A stretch of 64,000 nt of DNA, taken from the NCBI RefSeq assembly GCF_024713975.1, contig NC_091094.1:12261001-12325000 (forward strand). The letters run 5' to 3'. Of the stretch, positions 1-24,900 are shown in pieces (the stretch's first letter is position 1; each line of letters opens with the position of its first letter). The notes below the pieces were generated by a model. That model did no database searches. It saw only the letters and a list, made by a program, of their open reading frames with translations, and was not told the origin of the DNA. The translations under genes and the position numbers were made by a program. Origin of the DNA: Paralichthys olivaceus (Eukaryota > Chordata > Actinopteri > Pleuronectiformes > Paralichthyidae).

Positions 1-10121
<10,121 letters not shown>

Positions 10122-12518
10122 CTAGGATGGAAGCAGAAAAGACTTATCACACACAGATATCAGATCTGCAGGTTTATTTATTTAAAGAAGATACTTTTCA
10201 TTTAAAATATGAACAATCTGAATGTTTAAAAGGCCCTGGAATTATATCTTTATAGTCAACTTCATATTATGGGAGATGGTGTTTTCTCATGTTTGAGACA
10301 ATTGTGTTATTATTCAATGAGCAATATAAGGATCATAAACAGCATTAGTTTTACATTAGTTTGGCAAAGATGTAATAATTTTTGTTCACTGTGGCCATTT
10401 AATTCCATCACAGTGTCATACAGAAGTTATTGTTAGGTCGAGCAGGAATATTTCTTGAGCTAATATTCATGCATGTCAGGTTCCTGAAATCCTGCCTTCA
10501 ATGTCATGATCATGTCATGATGTCATGAATCCTTATCTCTAACATTTCTCTGCTAGAGGGGATCACTCCTGCTGTTTACTCTGTGAGTTCCGACACCATG
10601 CCCACGCTCTCATCAATTCACTCACTGAAACCCCTGCCGACAGACAGCAGTTGTAAATGATCACACGTTGAGATAAAATGCCGGAAAATGTGACAAAACT
10701 TCTTTGTGTTTTCCAGAACTTTGTTACTGAGCAAGGCAAACATACGTCCAGACCACACGGTCAAAGGCCAAGGTCTATTTGAGTTCGTTTTTTGTTTTTT
10801 TCCTTTTTGTTTGCTCTAGTCTTTTGTGTCAAGTCATAAGCCTGCAGATTCTCAGTGTTACTGCCCTGTTTTTATGACAATTTGATCAAACAAAACCCAA
10901 TCCCTCACAACAATGCCCCTGTGAAATTACAGACAAAGCAGTTTGCAAAACAGTCATTCATGTAATACTTTAATTACTAATTTTCCCTGTATTTTTACTT
11001 CAGAAGATTGGGGTTTGTGTGGCTGCGATTTTAAGACAATGACATATTTGTCAACCAGGAAACTATACATCCACAACCCCAATGAATCCTCTTGACTATT
11101 TCACTCCAGAGAGACAATAACATGTTGTTTGCTGCTTCTGCTGGGACCAGTGCACAGCAGCTCGGTGTGTCCTCTCTGCCAGAAGATCACTGTTACTGCC
11201 ATTCACACTGTGCACATGAGTGCTCATTGATACTGAACCACTGCAGCTACAAAGGAAACTTGAGAGGCATAAAACAGAGTCACAGTGGATGCAACATACA
11301 ACACAAAAATCAGATAGTGAAAAGAAAATGCTGATTAATCCCAGCCAAAATTATCCTATTTAAACCTGTTTAACGTATCACATAAAATAAGGTTACTGCA
11401 AATGTATATACATAGATTGATTACCAGAGAGGTGACTGAAACTTTCCTTTATAAACTACAATTAGGAAGAATAACACAACTTTTAAGAATGTACATATTG
11501 TGCAACTAGACCCCAGGAAGACACTGAAGAACCAGACAACAGTGGATCAAGACTTATTCCAGCCAACAGGAACAACATGAGGGCAGTGTATTTACAGTGA
11601 ATACAGGAACCAGCTCATTATTTCCACCTATATGATCCCTTGTTTGTTTCCAAACTGAACTGTAGCTATGTGTCATGTTAGACTTCATTTATATCACACG
11701 TAGTGTATGTTGGCAAACAGAAGTTAAACTGTGTCCTGGTTGACGTTTGAAATCTAGTTTCATTGGTGACATTTGTGAAGGAAAGTAGGTGAAATTCAAT
11801 TTGTATCCATGTATTGTTTAAATAGAGTTTATGTTATCTGCAATTATCTATTACTCTGTTAGTATCAAGGTTAATCTGAGACAAAAGCAGAACCAACTAA
11901 CTTGACAGTCAAAACCTTTTCCTTCTATAAAACCATATTCATGTAGGGTCTATATTTCTTTTCCAAATATAGTTTTATATTTCAGTCAGAATCTAATATG
12001 TGAAAAGCTTCTCAGTCTCTCATGGCCATCTCTATCCATACAATGAGTCTCATGACTCTGCATAAGGACAAATGCAACCACTGAAAACGTCTGAGGGGCT
12101 GTAAAGAAAAACTTAATTATAGGTCACTATACAGCACAACATTCCAGTTTGCAGTCCATCAGCAGCGTAAACCCATGTGACAGAAGTGAAACATCTGACA
12201 TGTACAGATAGAACATATACAGATCAGGTGGCTAAACAGACTCAGCAGTGGGGTTATTCCTGAAGCGTAATTTAATCTGGTGACGGGTGAAGGGGAGGCA
12301 CAAACAGTTTAACTAAATGTGCGTCCATAAACATGTCTGTCAAGATGATGCAAGACAGCTTGTTAGAGACTTGACAGAGCTGGTTTTTGAAGTGACACAT
12401 TGCTGAGATTTCCAGATATTAAGGTATTGAAACACATATTTCACATTTAATCATATGCATATTTTTCATAGATGTCTAGATTACCTTTAGGGTTGTATCT
12501 TATTTGTGTCAATTTGGG

Positions 12519-12524
12519 GTGTGT

Positions 12525-12555
<31 letters not shown>

Positions 12556-12563
12556 GGGGGGGG
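12519..12563. repeat. (GT)n followed by 25 Gs
   Basis: A short GT repeat runs directly into an uninterrupted G tract (12539-12563). Such tracts are unstable and hard to sequence, so the length may be inaccurate. Confidence 0.95.
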
Positions 12564-13782
12564 TTATAAATACTACTAAAGATTAAACTGATATTTCAGA
12601 TAAAGTTCAGATAAAGTTCACCAACTGCGTAACTAATAATACCAGGTTAAAATTAGCAGTATAAATGGATACTGTGTGCATGACTCTTAAAAACCATGTA
12701 TGCACACATTGTGGTTCAAAGTAAGGGACACTGACTCATTGATTATGGGGGTGAAAGGAGATGCAAAAGTTATAGATGAAACTAACACTTGACATTGCTG
12801 CTTGTTATCTTCCTCTCAGCCCACCTCTCTGTACCCTGGAGGACTTCCATCTCTCTTCAACTAATTAAGATCAGTAAATAAAATAATAATTTCCTCTGTA
12901 TTTTGCGGGAAAAAGCTGCCAAGTTGTGAAAATGTTCTTTTCCAGAACATCTGCAAACTTCCCAAACATATGGGAGAATAGCTCACCCACTGGTGATAAG
13001 GGACATGCAGCTTCTACATCATGAAATGTTCTCAGAAACCAGTTGGAACTATATTTACTGTTACAGAATACTGCTTCCTGTGTATCTGGCAAAATGCCCT
13101 ATGAGCATATCCTCTTCTCCCAACAGGGGGGTCATCTTACACTCGTGCACTCTCTTGCAGCCCACAGTGAGTTCTGTTATGCAACCCATCGGCCATGAAG
13201 GGGCATGAGAGTGAAAAGTGCAATTCTAAGTTACTGGACTTACATGACATTCAAAGTGTTTGAACAGGTGGGCGAGTGAATGATGATAAGCTGTTCGCTC
13301 TTTTTCCATTACTGAGAGAGAAGGTAACAGCTGTTTATAAAAGATTTTATCCTCAGGAGAAAGGAAGCCGCACTCTCAACAAGTATTTCCTCTCTCTTGT
13401 TGTGCGAGTTGGAAATAAAACAGGAGAGAAGGGGACAAGTGAGGGGTAGTGGGCGAGCACATGCAGATGAGGAGATGCCCATGTGGTGGTGTATCAGGCA
13501 CGAGGTTCAGCTAAGAGCGCCTGGCAGCACCAGCTCATCCTCAGCCACGTGCCTGCTGGGGACAGAGGAACACTATGGTGGTAAAACACAAAACTATTAC
13601 ACAAACAAATGTTGTGTTACGTAACTCACATTAACACAACCCACATATACATGAGTCATTTTTATCAGTAAGTATGTTTCTGTGCCTCTGATTTACAACT
13701 TGTACATCATCTCATTCGTGTGGATCCTTTCCACGTTGTTTTGTGTCGAGCGAGGAAGGAATGCAGGAACACGAAGCACTCA

Positions 13783-13796
13783 CCAGTAGATGGCAG
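13783..13796 (+). promoter_or_regulatory. CTCF-like core motif, forward
   Basis: CCAGTAGATGGCAG fits the degenerate CTCF core CCASYAGRKGGCRS at every position I can check. A single short match has a substantial chance rate. Confidence 0.3.
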
Positions 13797-16700
13797 TATG
13801 CAACATTTTGGATGGCAACCAACCACTAGGTAGCTGGGTTTGTTTTATAACCTGTTTTCTTATGATGAAAATGTTTTTTTCATTTACTGTAAAGAGTCCT
13901 AACTTAATTAACATGAAAAGTAAACAGCTACTCGGGTTTTACGAGTAACATATTTTACAATTTACACGCGACCTGCATTTGTGGACGTCGTGTGAATAAG
14001 TAACAATATGAGTTGTAAATTTGAGGCATTGATAAAAAATAATTTATACGTTTGTATATTGTGTTTAACAATGTATGTTACTTGAAATTTGTGAAAAGCC
14101 ATATAGTACAAAAGCTCATGTCCTCTGATGTCAGCCACCACTTTAATCACATCTCATTACTCGGTGGCAAAGCAGGCTTTTATTTTGGTAAATTTCTCAT
14201 GAATTACATCACTTTAAATGGTCAGTAAAAAGTCGGTAAAAAGTCAGATGTGACAATCAAACAGCTGAATACAAAGACTGTATATGTAATAATTTGCCCT
14301 CTCACCCCAAGTTAACCAATTTTCTTGAATAGGTATAACATTCCTCAAAAATGCTTTAGGACCATGTTTAGTCATATTCTCTATGACCAACTACCCACAA
14401 CTTAAACATATATTGTAATTGTAGTAGGTTTAACAAAAACAAAAATTGGAACAATGGAAAACAATGGATTTGACACGTGATAGTCAAGCTTCCTCATCTC
14501 CCTGTTTCCAAGCAGTGTGATGCATGACAACACACACACACACCAACACACAAGAGGGAAAACTAGATTTATCTTTTCCTTGTACAATAAGTTTCTGACT
14601 GAAAGTTTATTTTTCCAGAAATCTCTGTGTGAGATGCTCAAAACTAATTGTATAAAAATACTTTGATAAAAAACTCAGCACTCAAGGTTGTGTGGCAGCA
14701 CCATACAGTGATAAAATATAAAATAATATGAATAAAAATATTAAATCCACCAAATCAAGATGTGCTTGGTTTTTCATATGCAAATGGTGGCAAGTTTAAA
14801 TGCAATAAAAAGTAAAACATGGTTCTGCTTTCAATAGATATTCAGAGACCTGTGGTCACTGACTTAATATTATAGGACACAACCACAACCAGTTGATATA
14901 TAATATGTAGAAAGTAAAAAGAATGTTTATTAAAGCCTTATTTCAGCCAAATAAGTTCTTCATAGAATGAATGTGGATTTATATGCAGGCTGTCTTGGCA
15001 CACAGACAGAATGGTTTAAAGGGATGATAAAAGGAAGCAGCAGTTCTACAGCGACATAAGGAGCCAAGATATAGTTTAACAGGCTGTTTTACAAGCAGTC
15101 AATACAATCTGTGTTCACACAAGGAGAGAATATGAAGCTCAGCTGTTGTTAAAGTGATGATTTGTGAGGCAACATCAAACTGTCAAACAAGCCTGTCCTG
15201 CTATATTAATCCAGTTAACTGGCACCATGAAGGCAGGAGTGGTGTCAACCAGACCCCTGAAATATACCTTTCACAGAAAATTGACAGATGCATTTCTTTT
15301 CTTTGACCAGATTGATTACGATCACATAAAATGTCAAATATTTCAAACATATTGTAGAAAGTAATGGGTATGACTGCAACCCTTAGGTTTTTGTTTACAG
15401 CATCCAGTTGGTACAGATTCGTAGTATAACAAATCAAATGGTGAAAGTGACCACTCATTATAGCAACGCTACAGTGGTACATACTTTAGCTAATTGTTTG
15501 GGGGTTCTTATAAACAATGTGCGATTCCTGTGCAGCACCAAAACTAGCTTGGTGATGATGACAGTGGAGAATTAAGCAGCTGAAAAACACAGATAGAAAC
15601 CACAGGTGGTGGTAGAGACCAAAAACAGGAGCTAGAAATTTGGCAGGTTTCACCTCTAAATGAATGGTGATACTGCTCTGGGTCTACCAGATATGTAAAT
15701 AAAAAACTGCCACCCAACAAGTTTGCTGTATCAACTCAAAAGGTCACGATATATTGTGATGACAAATCTGAAGTGGACAAAGATTGTTAGAAAATGATGG
15801 AGGAGAAAATCATTATAAAGCTTTGTGTAGCTGAGGGCAGTTAGCGATTCAGGTGATTATTCTCTGTAGGTTCATCACCACCAATCACATCATCACACCG
15901 TCCTCACATAATTTAATATTGTTGATATACAAATGTAGATTATAGCTGCTTTATTTATCTATAAGTAACTATCTACCTGTTGCTGCCTTATACATGTTCC
16001 AGGATTTTCTCAGGTCAAAACTTGAGGCTTGATTGTTCAAAACTAAAGTTGAGACAAGTCTTAGAGCCAGACCAATATATCAGCTTATATAACAGTTAAG
16101 TGCTGAAATTCAATATATACGGGGGTTTGTAGCTTGCCAAGCGTACAGGGATTAGATTCTTGCAAGTGTTCACATACAGTAACATATGGCTCTCTGTAGA
16201 TTTCTAAGAAAACATTAAGAGAACATGTTTTGCATCTCCAGGGGGATGAAATAATGAGAGCATAAAAGATATAAGTTTGAACTCTCTCGAAAGATGAACA
16301 AAGCATAACTTGTTCGCTGGAAAACTCAATGTTTGAGATCAAAAATGCTGGAGGGAGAACATTTTAGTTTTGAAATGGTGGATTACATCAGCTCACTCAT
16401 AACAAGTACATCATGTACTTAAATAAATGGCTCCATTTGAATACCCAATGTCAACAAAGGACAATGACTTTCTAGTGATATAGATATAAATAGACAACAG
16501 CACATGACCAGGTTTGGTTCAACCACACAAATTAAAAGCCTCTTGACACAGCTAATAAAAAACAAGGCACAAACACACATCATAACCACTTGCACAGTGC
16601 AGGGGTCCAATTTTTACTGATGAAGAGCAGTGGTGGTGCTCAAAATGTCAACGGGTTTTAGGTGCCGCAAATTTGCAAAGATAATAATAACCCCTGGAGA

Positions 16701-17451
16701 GCGTGATACTTGAAACTTGGGCTGAGTTGAACACCGATATTCACGCGTCTGCTCGGTGTGACGGAGGAGCACAGCTGGCTGCCTCCCACATTGATAACAC
16801 ACTGGCCCTCCACACAACGTGCACCTGTCCAGCTCCTGCTCGCACTCTCAGCCAGGCTCACCGCCACACATGCTCACCGAGGTCACTGACCACAGTCGGG
16901 CTTATCTGCTCACTCTCCACTGCGATGAACCCAGCATGAAAACCCATGTAGGGTGTTGGTGTTTAGATAGGGGGCAAAGTCAAAAACATACCCCCCTCCC
17001 TCGCCCACACTGCCTTGAATACACAGACAGAGGTTAGGACAGTTACAAGTTTCCAATCTTTTCCAATCTTTTCCGATATTTCACATCAGGCAGTTATGTG
17101 CTTTCAACAGTGCAGCCACAGTTGAAGACAAAAGATCACTTCTACTCAAGCAACTGTGACCGATGTGCCTCGTTTCACTTCACCTGACCGGTCGAGGCCA
17201 GAATTGCGAAACCACCTCTTTCAAAATGGAAGCTTACAACCTGCAACCTGCTCGGAAACGTTTTTCACATCTTTCACATTAACGAGACACATAAAGATGA
17301 TTCCAAGAAACTTGTGTGTTATCATGCTTAGAATTATAATTAACAATTTTGACAACCTGCTATAACGTAGCCTGTAAGGGGCTAGTTACCTATAAGCTCT
17401 GTAACCTAACAATAATGTAGCCTTATCCTAATTGAAATATTAATATTATTA

Positions 17452-17785
17452 GGGCTGCAACTAGTGAATATTTCTGCTAATCTAAAAAAATGATCTTCTT
17501 TTCAGTTGGTCTATCAAGTAACATAATCCTTATCACAGTTTCCTATAGACCCAGTGGAAGATTTCAACTTGTTTCATTTTCTTCTCAGCCAATAAAACAA
17601 AGATGTTCAGTTTACTGTAAGACAAAGGAAGCAGCAAATCCTTAGAATTAAGAGACTGGAACCAGCAAATCAAGACATCTTTGTTTGACAAACAAATCAC
17701 CTGAACTTTCACTGCTCAAGGAAATCCACAAAACCTTCAGGTCACAAAAAACAATCCTTGTTCAGTCGAAGCTTTGATTTCAAAA
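17452..17785 (+). mobile_element. Decayed MITE of the AGGGCTGCAAC type, plus orientation
   Basis: Starts AGGGCTGCAACTAGTGAA and keeps internal blocks (CAGTTTCCTATAGACCC, AAAGATGTTCAGTTTACTG, GACTGGAACCAGCAAATC) seen in this common fish element. The right end is degraded. It is a diverged relative of the copy at 44735-45045. Confidence 0.55.
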
Positions 17786-18812
17786 AATACATTTGTTGGG
17801 CACATAATAATAACACAATGAAACAAGCTCATTTCGCCCAGATCATGCGCAGCAGTAACTTCCCACACTCACACGGCGCTCTTCCTCCACATGGGTAGGC
17901 CTATTTCTAGCCTGCAATCGCACTGGCAAAGCGTTTTAAAAGGCTACTGGTTGTTATAGCTACTGCTGTTGATCTGGTGTCAGAGCAAAACATCTAAAGA
18001 TGATTTACATTTGGTTGAGTATTATTCAGAGGAGAAAACTATTAGTTTTGGTCGGGCATGGATACTGGTGGCCGGAGGAGAAGAAGGAGACTGTCTCTTA
18101 ACTCGGTGTCATGTGGCTCCACAGGAGGTGGAGACTGAGAAAAGTACAGAAAGGTCTCACACTTCAGGGGCTTTAAAAACGCACATGCTGTCAAGAAATG
18201 TGTGGAAGAATATCGATTTTTTTATTGATTAATCACGTGTAACTGCTCGTAAAACCTCCCTCACACATCAACCAAATTTTGGGCACAATCACGCACAAAC
18301 TTTCATCAAACCAAAATAACATATAAAGCTGTAAACATCTGGATGGCTGGCACCGTGTTACTCATCCAGATGTTCCTTCCATCTGCTGCATATGTCTTTT
18401 AACTTCCAGCATCATCATCCAACGAGAGAAAGGACTCGAAGTGCAGCAGGGATCGGACAATAGATGAACGACTATCTGTCAATAACTCCCCGAAGCACAT
18501 GGTCGTGACATCTGGACTTGGCGCTCATTGCCCGATGACCAAACATGAGATTTTTGGCTTTAATGATCAAAGTCGAATGTCACACTATACACAACCATGT
18601 GTTCATAAAGGCCACACATGCATAATGCGCTGCGTGTTTCCGTATTTTTCTCTGGGCTACTATTTCCAGAGGTTGGGGGAAAAGGTTTTAAAATATCACT
18701 CCAGAGGCACCCAGCTTTAAAAACGGTCACATACAAAGACCACGTCAAACACAACATGATCATATATGTAAACAAAGCGTAAATAAAATTCTATAGGTTT
18801 GTTCAGTCTTAC

Positions 18813-19100
18813 CAAAGGCTCTCTCTCTCGCTCTCTTTCTCGAAGCTTTCAGGTTAATTCCTCCGCTGAGTGTTGGAATAATTTGATGATCGATGGCTTT
18901 CTCCCTCCTTGTTATATATTCTGTCTCTCTTCTCGGTGTGGTCACTATATCTACATTTATGAGTGCTTTACGCACGTCGGGACCTTCGCTCTCCAAGCCA
19001 GCAGCTGCAAAATGCGCTCGGAGAAACGCTCGGCATTGTAAAACCTCCTGGAGCTCATCTGTGGGGGTCGCACCATTGGTCCGCCTCTTCCTTTGCACCC
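18813..19100 (-). promoter_or_regulatory. Possible slc38a3 promoter and non-coding first exon
   Basis: On the minus strand a consensus donor (TTTG then GTAAGACT) ends at 18813. A TATATAA box lies at 18918-18912, so transcription might start near 18885 and give a 5'UTR exon of about 70 nt spliced to the acceptor at 10121. An inverted CCAAT lies at 19075-19079, rather far upstream. No start codon or protein evidence is involved. This is inference from motif spacing and could be chance. Confidence 0.3.
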
Positions 19101-21580
19101 ACCCCCAAACCTCGTTGTAGGTCTGCTCCTTTAGGAGGTGAGGAGGAAGGCAGGGATAGTCGAGGACTCACTCCAGGCTGTGGGATGAATGCATTTGGGA
19201 TGAATGACAGAAGTGCCAGGATACAGTCCAAAAAGATTTCTCTGAGTGGTTGTGGGAATTTAAGTAGACATTAGTAAACATTAACACAAAGGTGAGGCGG
19301 TCATGTGGCCTCACCATGCAATAAATAAAGTCACTTATAGCCTAAAGTGCAAAGTAAACTGAAACACATTTCTCTTTTTTCAATATGCAATATGGAAAGT
19401 TGCCTTCGTGTCATCAAATATTAGACAAAAAACGCAGAGGCACGAAAAAAAATACAAAAGTGAAAATACTGATTATAAACTAAAGTATAAAACAATAATA
19501 CACTGTGGAGCAATAAGATTAGCAGCTCAGACTGGATCTGGCTACAATGTTGATACTTATAATGTTCAACATACAGTAATATTACACTTAAAGTGTTCAC
19601 CACAAGTTTACCAATAACAGCCATTAAGTGGATCTAAATTCATTATGCAGTCCTTTGTGTTTGAAGGACGGGCTGAGACAAAACAAACTCCTACGCTGGA
19701 GTTAAAATCATTTAACAACACTAATACCAACAAATTAACAAGCAGCCATGTGGTTCATGTGTGAAAACATTTTTGTGCACAATACAGCAAACACAGAGCA
19801 ACATTTGGAGTCGTGTTTGTGCCCCCTTCAAAATTAGGTCTAATATTCTCTCATTTTTAGCTCTGTACTGTTCTGGTTTTTTACATATATCAATAAAAAC
19901 CAACATATCTGTTGAACAGTGTATCACCTCCGTGTGACTCTCCTCCTCTGCCTTCATGACTTAGTAATTCTACGAACTAATAGACTGTGATGGTGAGATA
20001 GAAACATGGTGGTAACAAGGTTTCACCCAGACTGCACCTACCTTGTTACCAAACCAGCAGGCTGAAGATATGAATCACACATTCCACACACCCACGCTCA
20101 AACATGACCATGAACTCAGCATGTATTCTGGGCCAGTGCAAACGAAACCATTTTATCATTACATTACATGCAACATGTACGTTACCCTTGACAAGAAGTA
20201 TTTTCAGCTACAGGAACCGAAAGTAATTTTTATCAATATCAAATCAATGTCATCAACATAGCTGATTGTGCTTTATATGCATGTTGGGTCTGAACTGTGC
20301 AGAAGTACGGACTGAATTCAAAAACTTCATTATCTTTGTTTTCAGTATTATGTCAAATCTTCACATGTGGTAAGACAGTTTATACCATGTCTCTTTCCTT
20401 CTATCTACAAATGCAGTTGCTGGGTTTTAATAGGCTGCTTGAATGAGTTGAGTAAACTCCAGGCAGTTCATTCATTCAACTCAACATTCGAAGTTTTAAC
20501 AGCTCCAGAAGTGTGAAAATGCAAACTAGGCATATTAAGCTGAATTAACTTCAAATCTTTGTATGTACAGTCTATGCACTACACACTGATGCTTTGCACA
20601 CATTGGTTAAAATCTGCTTAACAGAACGTTGTCAAGGTAATGATGAATTTTACAATTTTACATGGAGAGTTATGTAAGCCCTTTCACAAAGAGAGGGATC
20701 CAGCTCATCTTACTCAAGTTGCAGATGGATGTTTGATTTTGGTGATATTTCAGAGAAATGAGGTAATAAAACAGCAGAGATTCAATCTATGACCACAGGA
20801 ATCAATGTGTATTGTTGCACTATATTAATGAAACAGAGGTGGATGTGAAGTTCAGAACATTTCTCCCTGAGAGGTGGAAACATCAGACGACCTTCAAGTC
20901 CATGAAAAGAACCCATGGGACTTTATTATGTTTCACTGTGTTTATATAAGGACTTCCAGCACAGAGACACACAAAGTGACCACCTCTTTGAATCAAGAAA
21001 CAATACTATTTAACATCTATACCATAATTCATAAGCTAAGACAAGTATTTACTTCATAGTCTGACAATGGAAAAAGAGTATCTCATAAATAACAGCCTTC
21101 AGTCTCCATTTACAGGCTGCTTAAAATCCTCCTCTTCATGAACAAAAAGATGGACAAGGTTCATGAACTCAGGGGACAATGATCTCTACCTTTGCTGAGC
21201 TGCTGTAAATGTTTGATTATGAAGTGTCTTTTATTTTTGAGTTAATGATATGCATCTTATATTTGTGGTTATTCACCATTATGTGCTTTCTGTTTCTTAA
21301 ATCCTATGTAAATGAGCATGTGCATCTTTTGTTTGATGAGATCACTCCCGTCAGTATTTCTCCATCTTTTTTTATTTAGAAATACTGGTTTTACCTTCAG
21401 GGTATTTAATTAATACAAATCACTCAGAGTTTAGGTACCCATCATATCCTCTGCTTTTGCAATACCAGCATTGACAGAGGTTCTACATTTTGTGGCCCAT
21501 CTATATAATAACATTTGCAATCATAGATAACAGCTGTTTTATAATTCATGTAGTGTATAAATATGATCCACACCACCAGG
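19101..21580. other. Intergenic region between slc38a3 5' end and rbm5 3' end
   Basis: I see no coding exon, RNA gene or clear repeat. The right end abuts the rbm5 3'UTR, whose likely polyadenylation signal reads AATAAA on the minus strand near 21595-21601. Confidence 0.55.
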
Positions 21581-21996
21581 TAATCTATTATGGAATTTAT
21601 TTTATGTACAAACAGAAACAATTTTGTATAAACTGTACAATTTCTTTAACATGCTGAGACAAAAAAGGCATAAACACAGAGGAAATACAAAACAAACTGT
21701 AAACTAGGGATGTGGACTTACTGTGCATATATACAACTTATAAATTATGTCATTCACTTTCTCAATATAGCCTAAATTATAGATTCATTTCTATTGCTTG
21801 GATCATGGCATTAAAATGCATGATCATCATGGATCAGATAAGGAGTGAAATCATTTTAGGAGATCATCTCTTCAGCTTCTGTGCCATTTCTTTTCTCCTT
21901 GTTAATGCAGACATGGTGGAGCTCATCTTCAGGAAGAGGCATATCATCTGCAGGCAACAATGATATGAAGTATTATTTGAGTTTGAGAAAAACTAC

Positions 21997-24900
21997 TCAT
22001 TCCAACTCAGTGAAACGAGCGAACATGGCTTTGCGGACTGCGTCTTTATAAGTGTCAGAAGCAGAGAGGGTGTAGTTGGTGCCTTTGGTGCCGAGCCCAG
22101 CTCCTTTTGTTCTCAACTGTGCCTGAGGAGGGAAACAACAAACTTCAGTACTTTGTAGAGATATATACCATTTTGGGGGCTGGTGGGCACAGGGTGCACT
22201 TAAGGAGCAACCAGGTCATTGTTGTGAATACCTCAATTGGCGTAGTGATGCCCTGTTGGTTGCGACCAAGTCCTTTTCCCTCCTTCCAGCCCATGGCCTG
22301 CAGCATTTTGTTCCCGATGTTGTCACTGTTGAGGCCGTCCTTTGTGGGCTGCTCATAGTTTCTGCACAGTAAAAAGGGGATGTTTAGTGTTTTTCAATTT
22401 AAATATGAAAAAATTAACAACTTGACAGGAAACTTAAAAGATAACGTATTAGTACTTAAAAAAACCATAAAGGTGCTTACATGACTGGTGTTGGTTGGCT
22501 AAATTTCTTCTTTTTGGGTGCCGGTGGTTCTGGGATGCCATATTTTTCTCTCCTCTCAGCTGCTCTGTCTCTGTACTTCAGCTGTTCACAAGAAAAATAA
22601 AAACATTGTGAACATTATCACTTTCAAAGAAGAACAATGCGACTCTCAAACAGCTGGATGATTCCGTATTGAGCCAAACCTCAGACTCTTTCCTCTCCAA
22701 CTCTTCCAGCTCTGCTTCAGTCATTTTAGATCTGTGGAGAACCTCCAGGTTTTTCTAGAAAGAACAAGTGAAAAGATGGTTTTCCTGACTTGACACTTTT
22801 GATTCTCCCATTTCAGGTCTGACGAGAAAATGCATGGTGTTACCTTGTGGAGGTCAGAGAGTTGCTGATGACGAACTAGACTCTCTTTATTGGGAAACTG
22901 TCTCCTACAGAGCAGGCAGGCTAACTTGGTCCAATCAGTCAGTTTGTCATTGACTCCATCACCACCATCCGGCTCTGCTCCGCCCTCTTCTGGGTCGCTG
23001 TCTCCACTGTAGGCTGCCACAAGGCCACACTGACCACACCATGGATAGACAAAGGCATGTATAAACATTGTTAACAGATAAAACAACCTGGATATAACAG
23101 AACGTTTCCACTGAAACTAGAATGGCAAACCTCATGTTTTGGAATGAGTAAGAGTCTCACCTTGGAAGAGTGTGCTGAGCTGGTTGGTGACTCTTCCTCA
23201 GCGCTCCGTAGCACTTCTGGCATGAATCTTTCTAGACCTCCCGCCTGCTAAAAAAATTATAACATTCATACAATCAATTAATTTGCATTGGGTCTGAGGC
23301 CTACATCTGCACATCTGCACTCTCTGACCTTCATATATAACTGTCTACCGGATTACCTTCTTTTCAAAAAGTGTGAAGCCAGCATCAGCAGCTGCAGCCT
23401 CCTTCCTCTCTTCTTGACTAATAGGCTGAAAGCTGCTCCTGAAGTTCTCTTTCTGCTTGTTGAGACTTTTAGCCCAACGCTCCATGTCTTTAGCAATCTG
23501 AAAGAATTAAGCAGATTTGAACAGGAACTTATTCCCCAAAGAAAATTCAAAATTCAATTCAAATACGCTACGATAAGTATTCAGAAAATGCTACAGAGCA
23601 GACGCAGTAGAAGGAACTATGTGCTGTGGTGGGTTTATGATAATACCTGCTGAGCAGTCTTGCTTTTGGGTTTTTCCTTTTTCTCCTTGCCTTCTTTGCC
23701 TCCTGCTGCATTATCATTTTGTCCAGCATTTGGGTCAGTTGAGGCAGGTAAGTACGCCTGCTTCTCACTGTCCCAGTACAGATACTGCTGGGTCTGAGAG
23801 TTGTAGTAATACTGAAAGGATGCAAAAAACAAATACGTACATGATCAATATGAATTCCTGACAAACGATCACCAATGTGACAGTAAACAAAGAGGTGTCT
23901 CACATAGCTGTGAATCACTACTTACATGCGTGTTTGGGTCATAGTAGAGGCCAGTCTGAGGATCATAATAGTAGCCAGAGGACTCATCATACTGATAGGT
24001 GGATGTATCAGGGACAGCTGTCAAATATACAGCATGATATCATTAGCAAGAAACAAAACTTCTCCTCTGAGTTATACCACAGGTTTGAATATGAATGGAA
24101 ATGAAAATAGGTAGATGTGAACCTTTCACAGAAACACTGCATTAGCATTTATGTTTGCCAACATGAAGACTTTAATTTTGTAGAATAAACAAGATGGATA
24201 AGATCTGCATTTTGGTTCATTTTCTGAATTCATCTTTTATATATTTGGTTGCATATGTTACTCAAAATTAGGTTTTTGGTTCATTTATAAAACATAAAGC
24301 CTACATTACATTTCTTTTTCATAAAGTTTGATAACGACATCTTAGAATCATTGCCAACGTTTATATATTATACGTTTAAACATTGGCCAGTTCAGGCTCT
24401 AGTTTTAAGTAATAACAGTTTTATTTATTTATATCAAATAAGTTAAGCTTCAGCAGGAGTATAAGTAATACAAAACGATCAGCTGCATGGTCCACAAATT
24501 GGTTTCATATTCAGAGAAACTATCATGCCATGTACATGACAGTGACCTTGAAATGATTTAGCACATCATTCATCATCATCATCATCATCACAAAGATCAA
24601 AGAGAAACAGAACAGGTTTGAAGTGATCCTCATACCAGTGCTGGCTTCATCTGTCTGTCCAGAGGCTGTTATTGTACTGGCAGTGGAGATGGTGGCCAGA
24701 GGAGATGCAGCTTCAATGCCTGAGAGATGTCCTGCCTGGGATCTGCCCTCCAGTTGCTGAGCAAGTGTCAATGCCTGCATGAACAATATTGTTATTTTTA
24801 GACTGTTACACTATGCATTTTAAAAACTGTACTTCAGTATAAATACAGAATTAACAAGCATGTGGGTGTTACCTGAACAGCAGGGTGTGAGATTATATGT

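Larger units (their letters stand above)
10122..18812. other. Non-coding stretch, probably slc38a3 intron 1 or upstream DNA
   Basis: No recognisable coding exon on either strand. The short open frames here have no family resemblance or consistent splice sites. It holds a (GT)n/poly-G tract near 12.52-12.56 kb, a CTCF-like core at 13783-13796, a small GACCAATAT-type dispersed repeat near 16.06 kb and a decayed MITE at about 17.45-17.79 kb. The rest is unique-looking AT-rich DNA. Confidence 0.6.

Noticed and set aside
12871-13092. Minus-strand 73-codon frame in the slc38a3 upstream region
   Set aside because: No consensus splice sites in frame and no family match.
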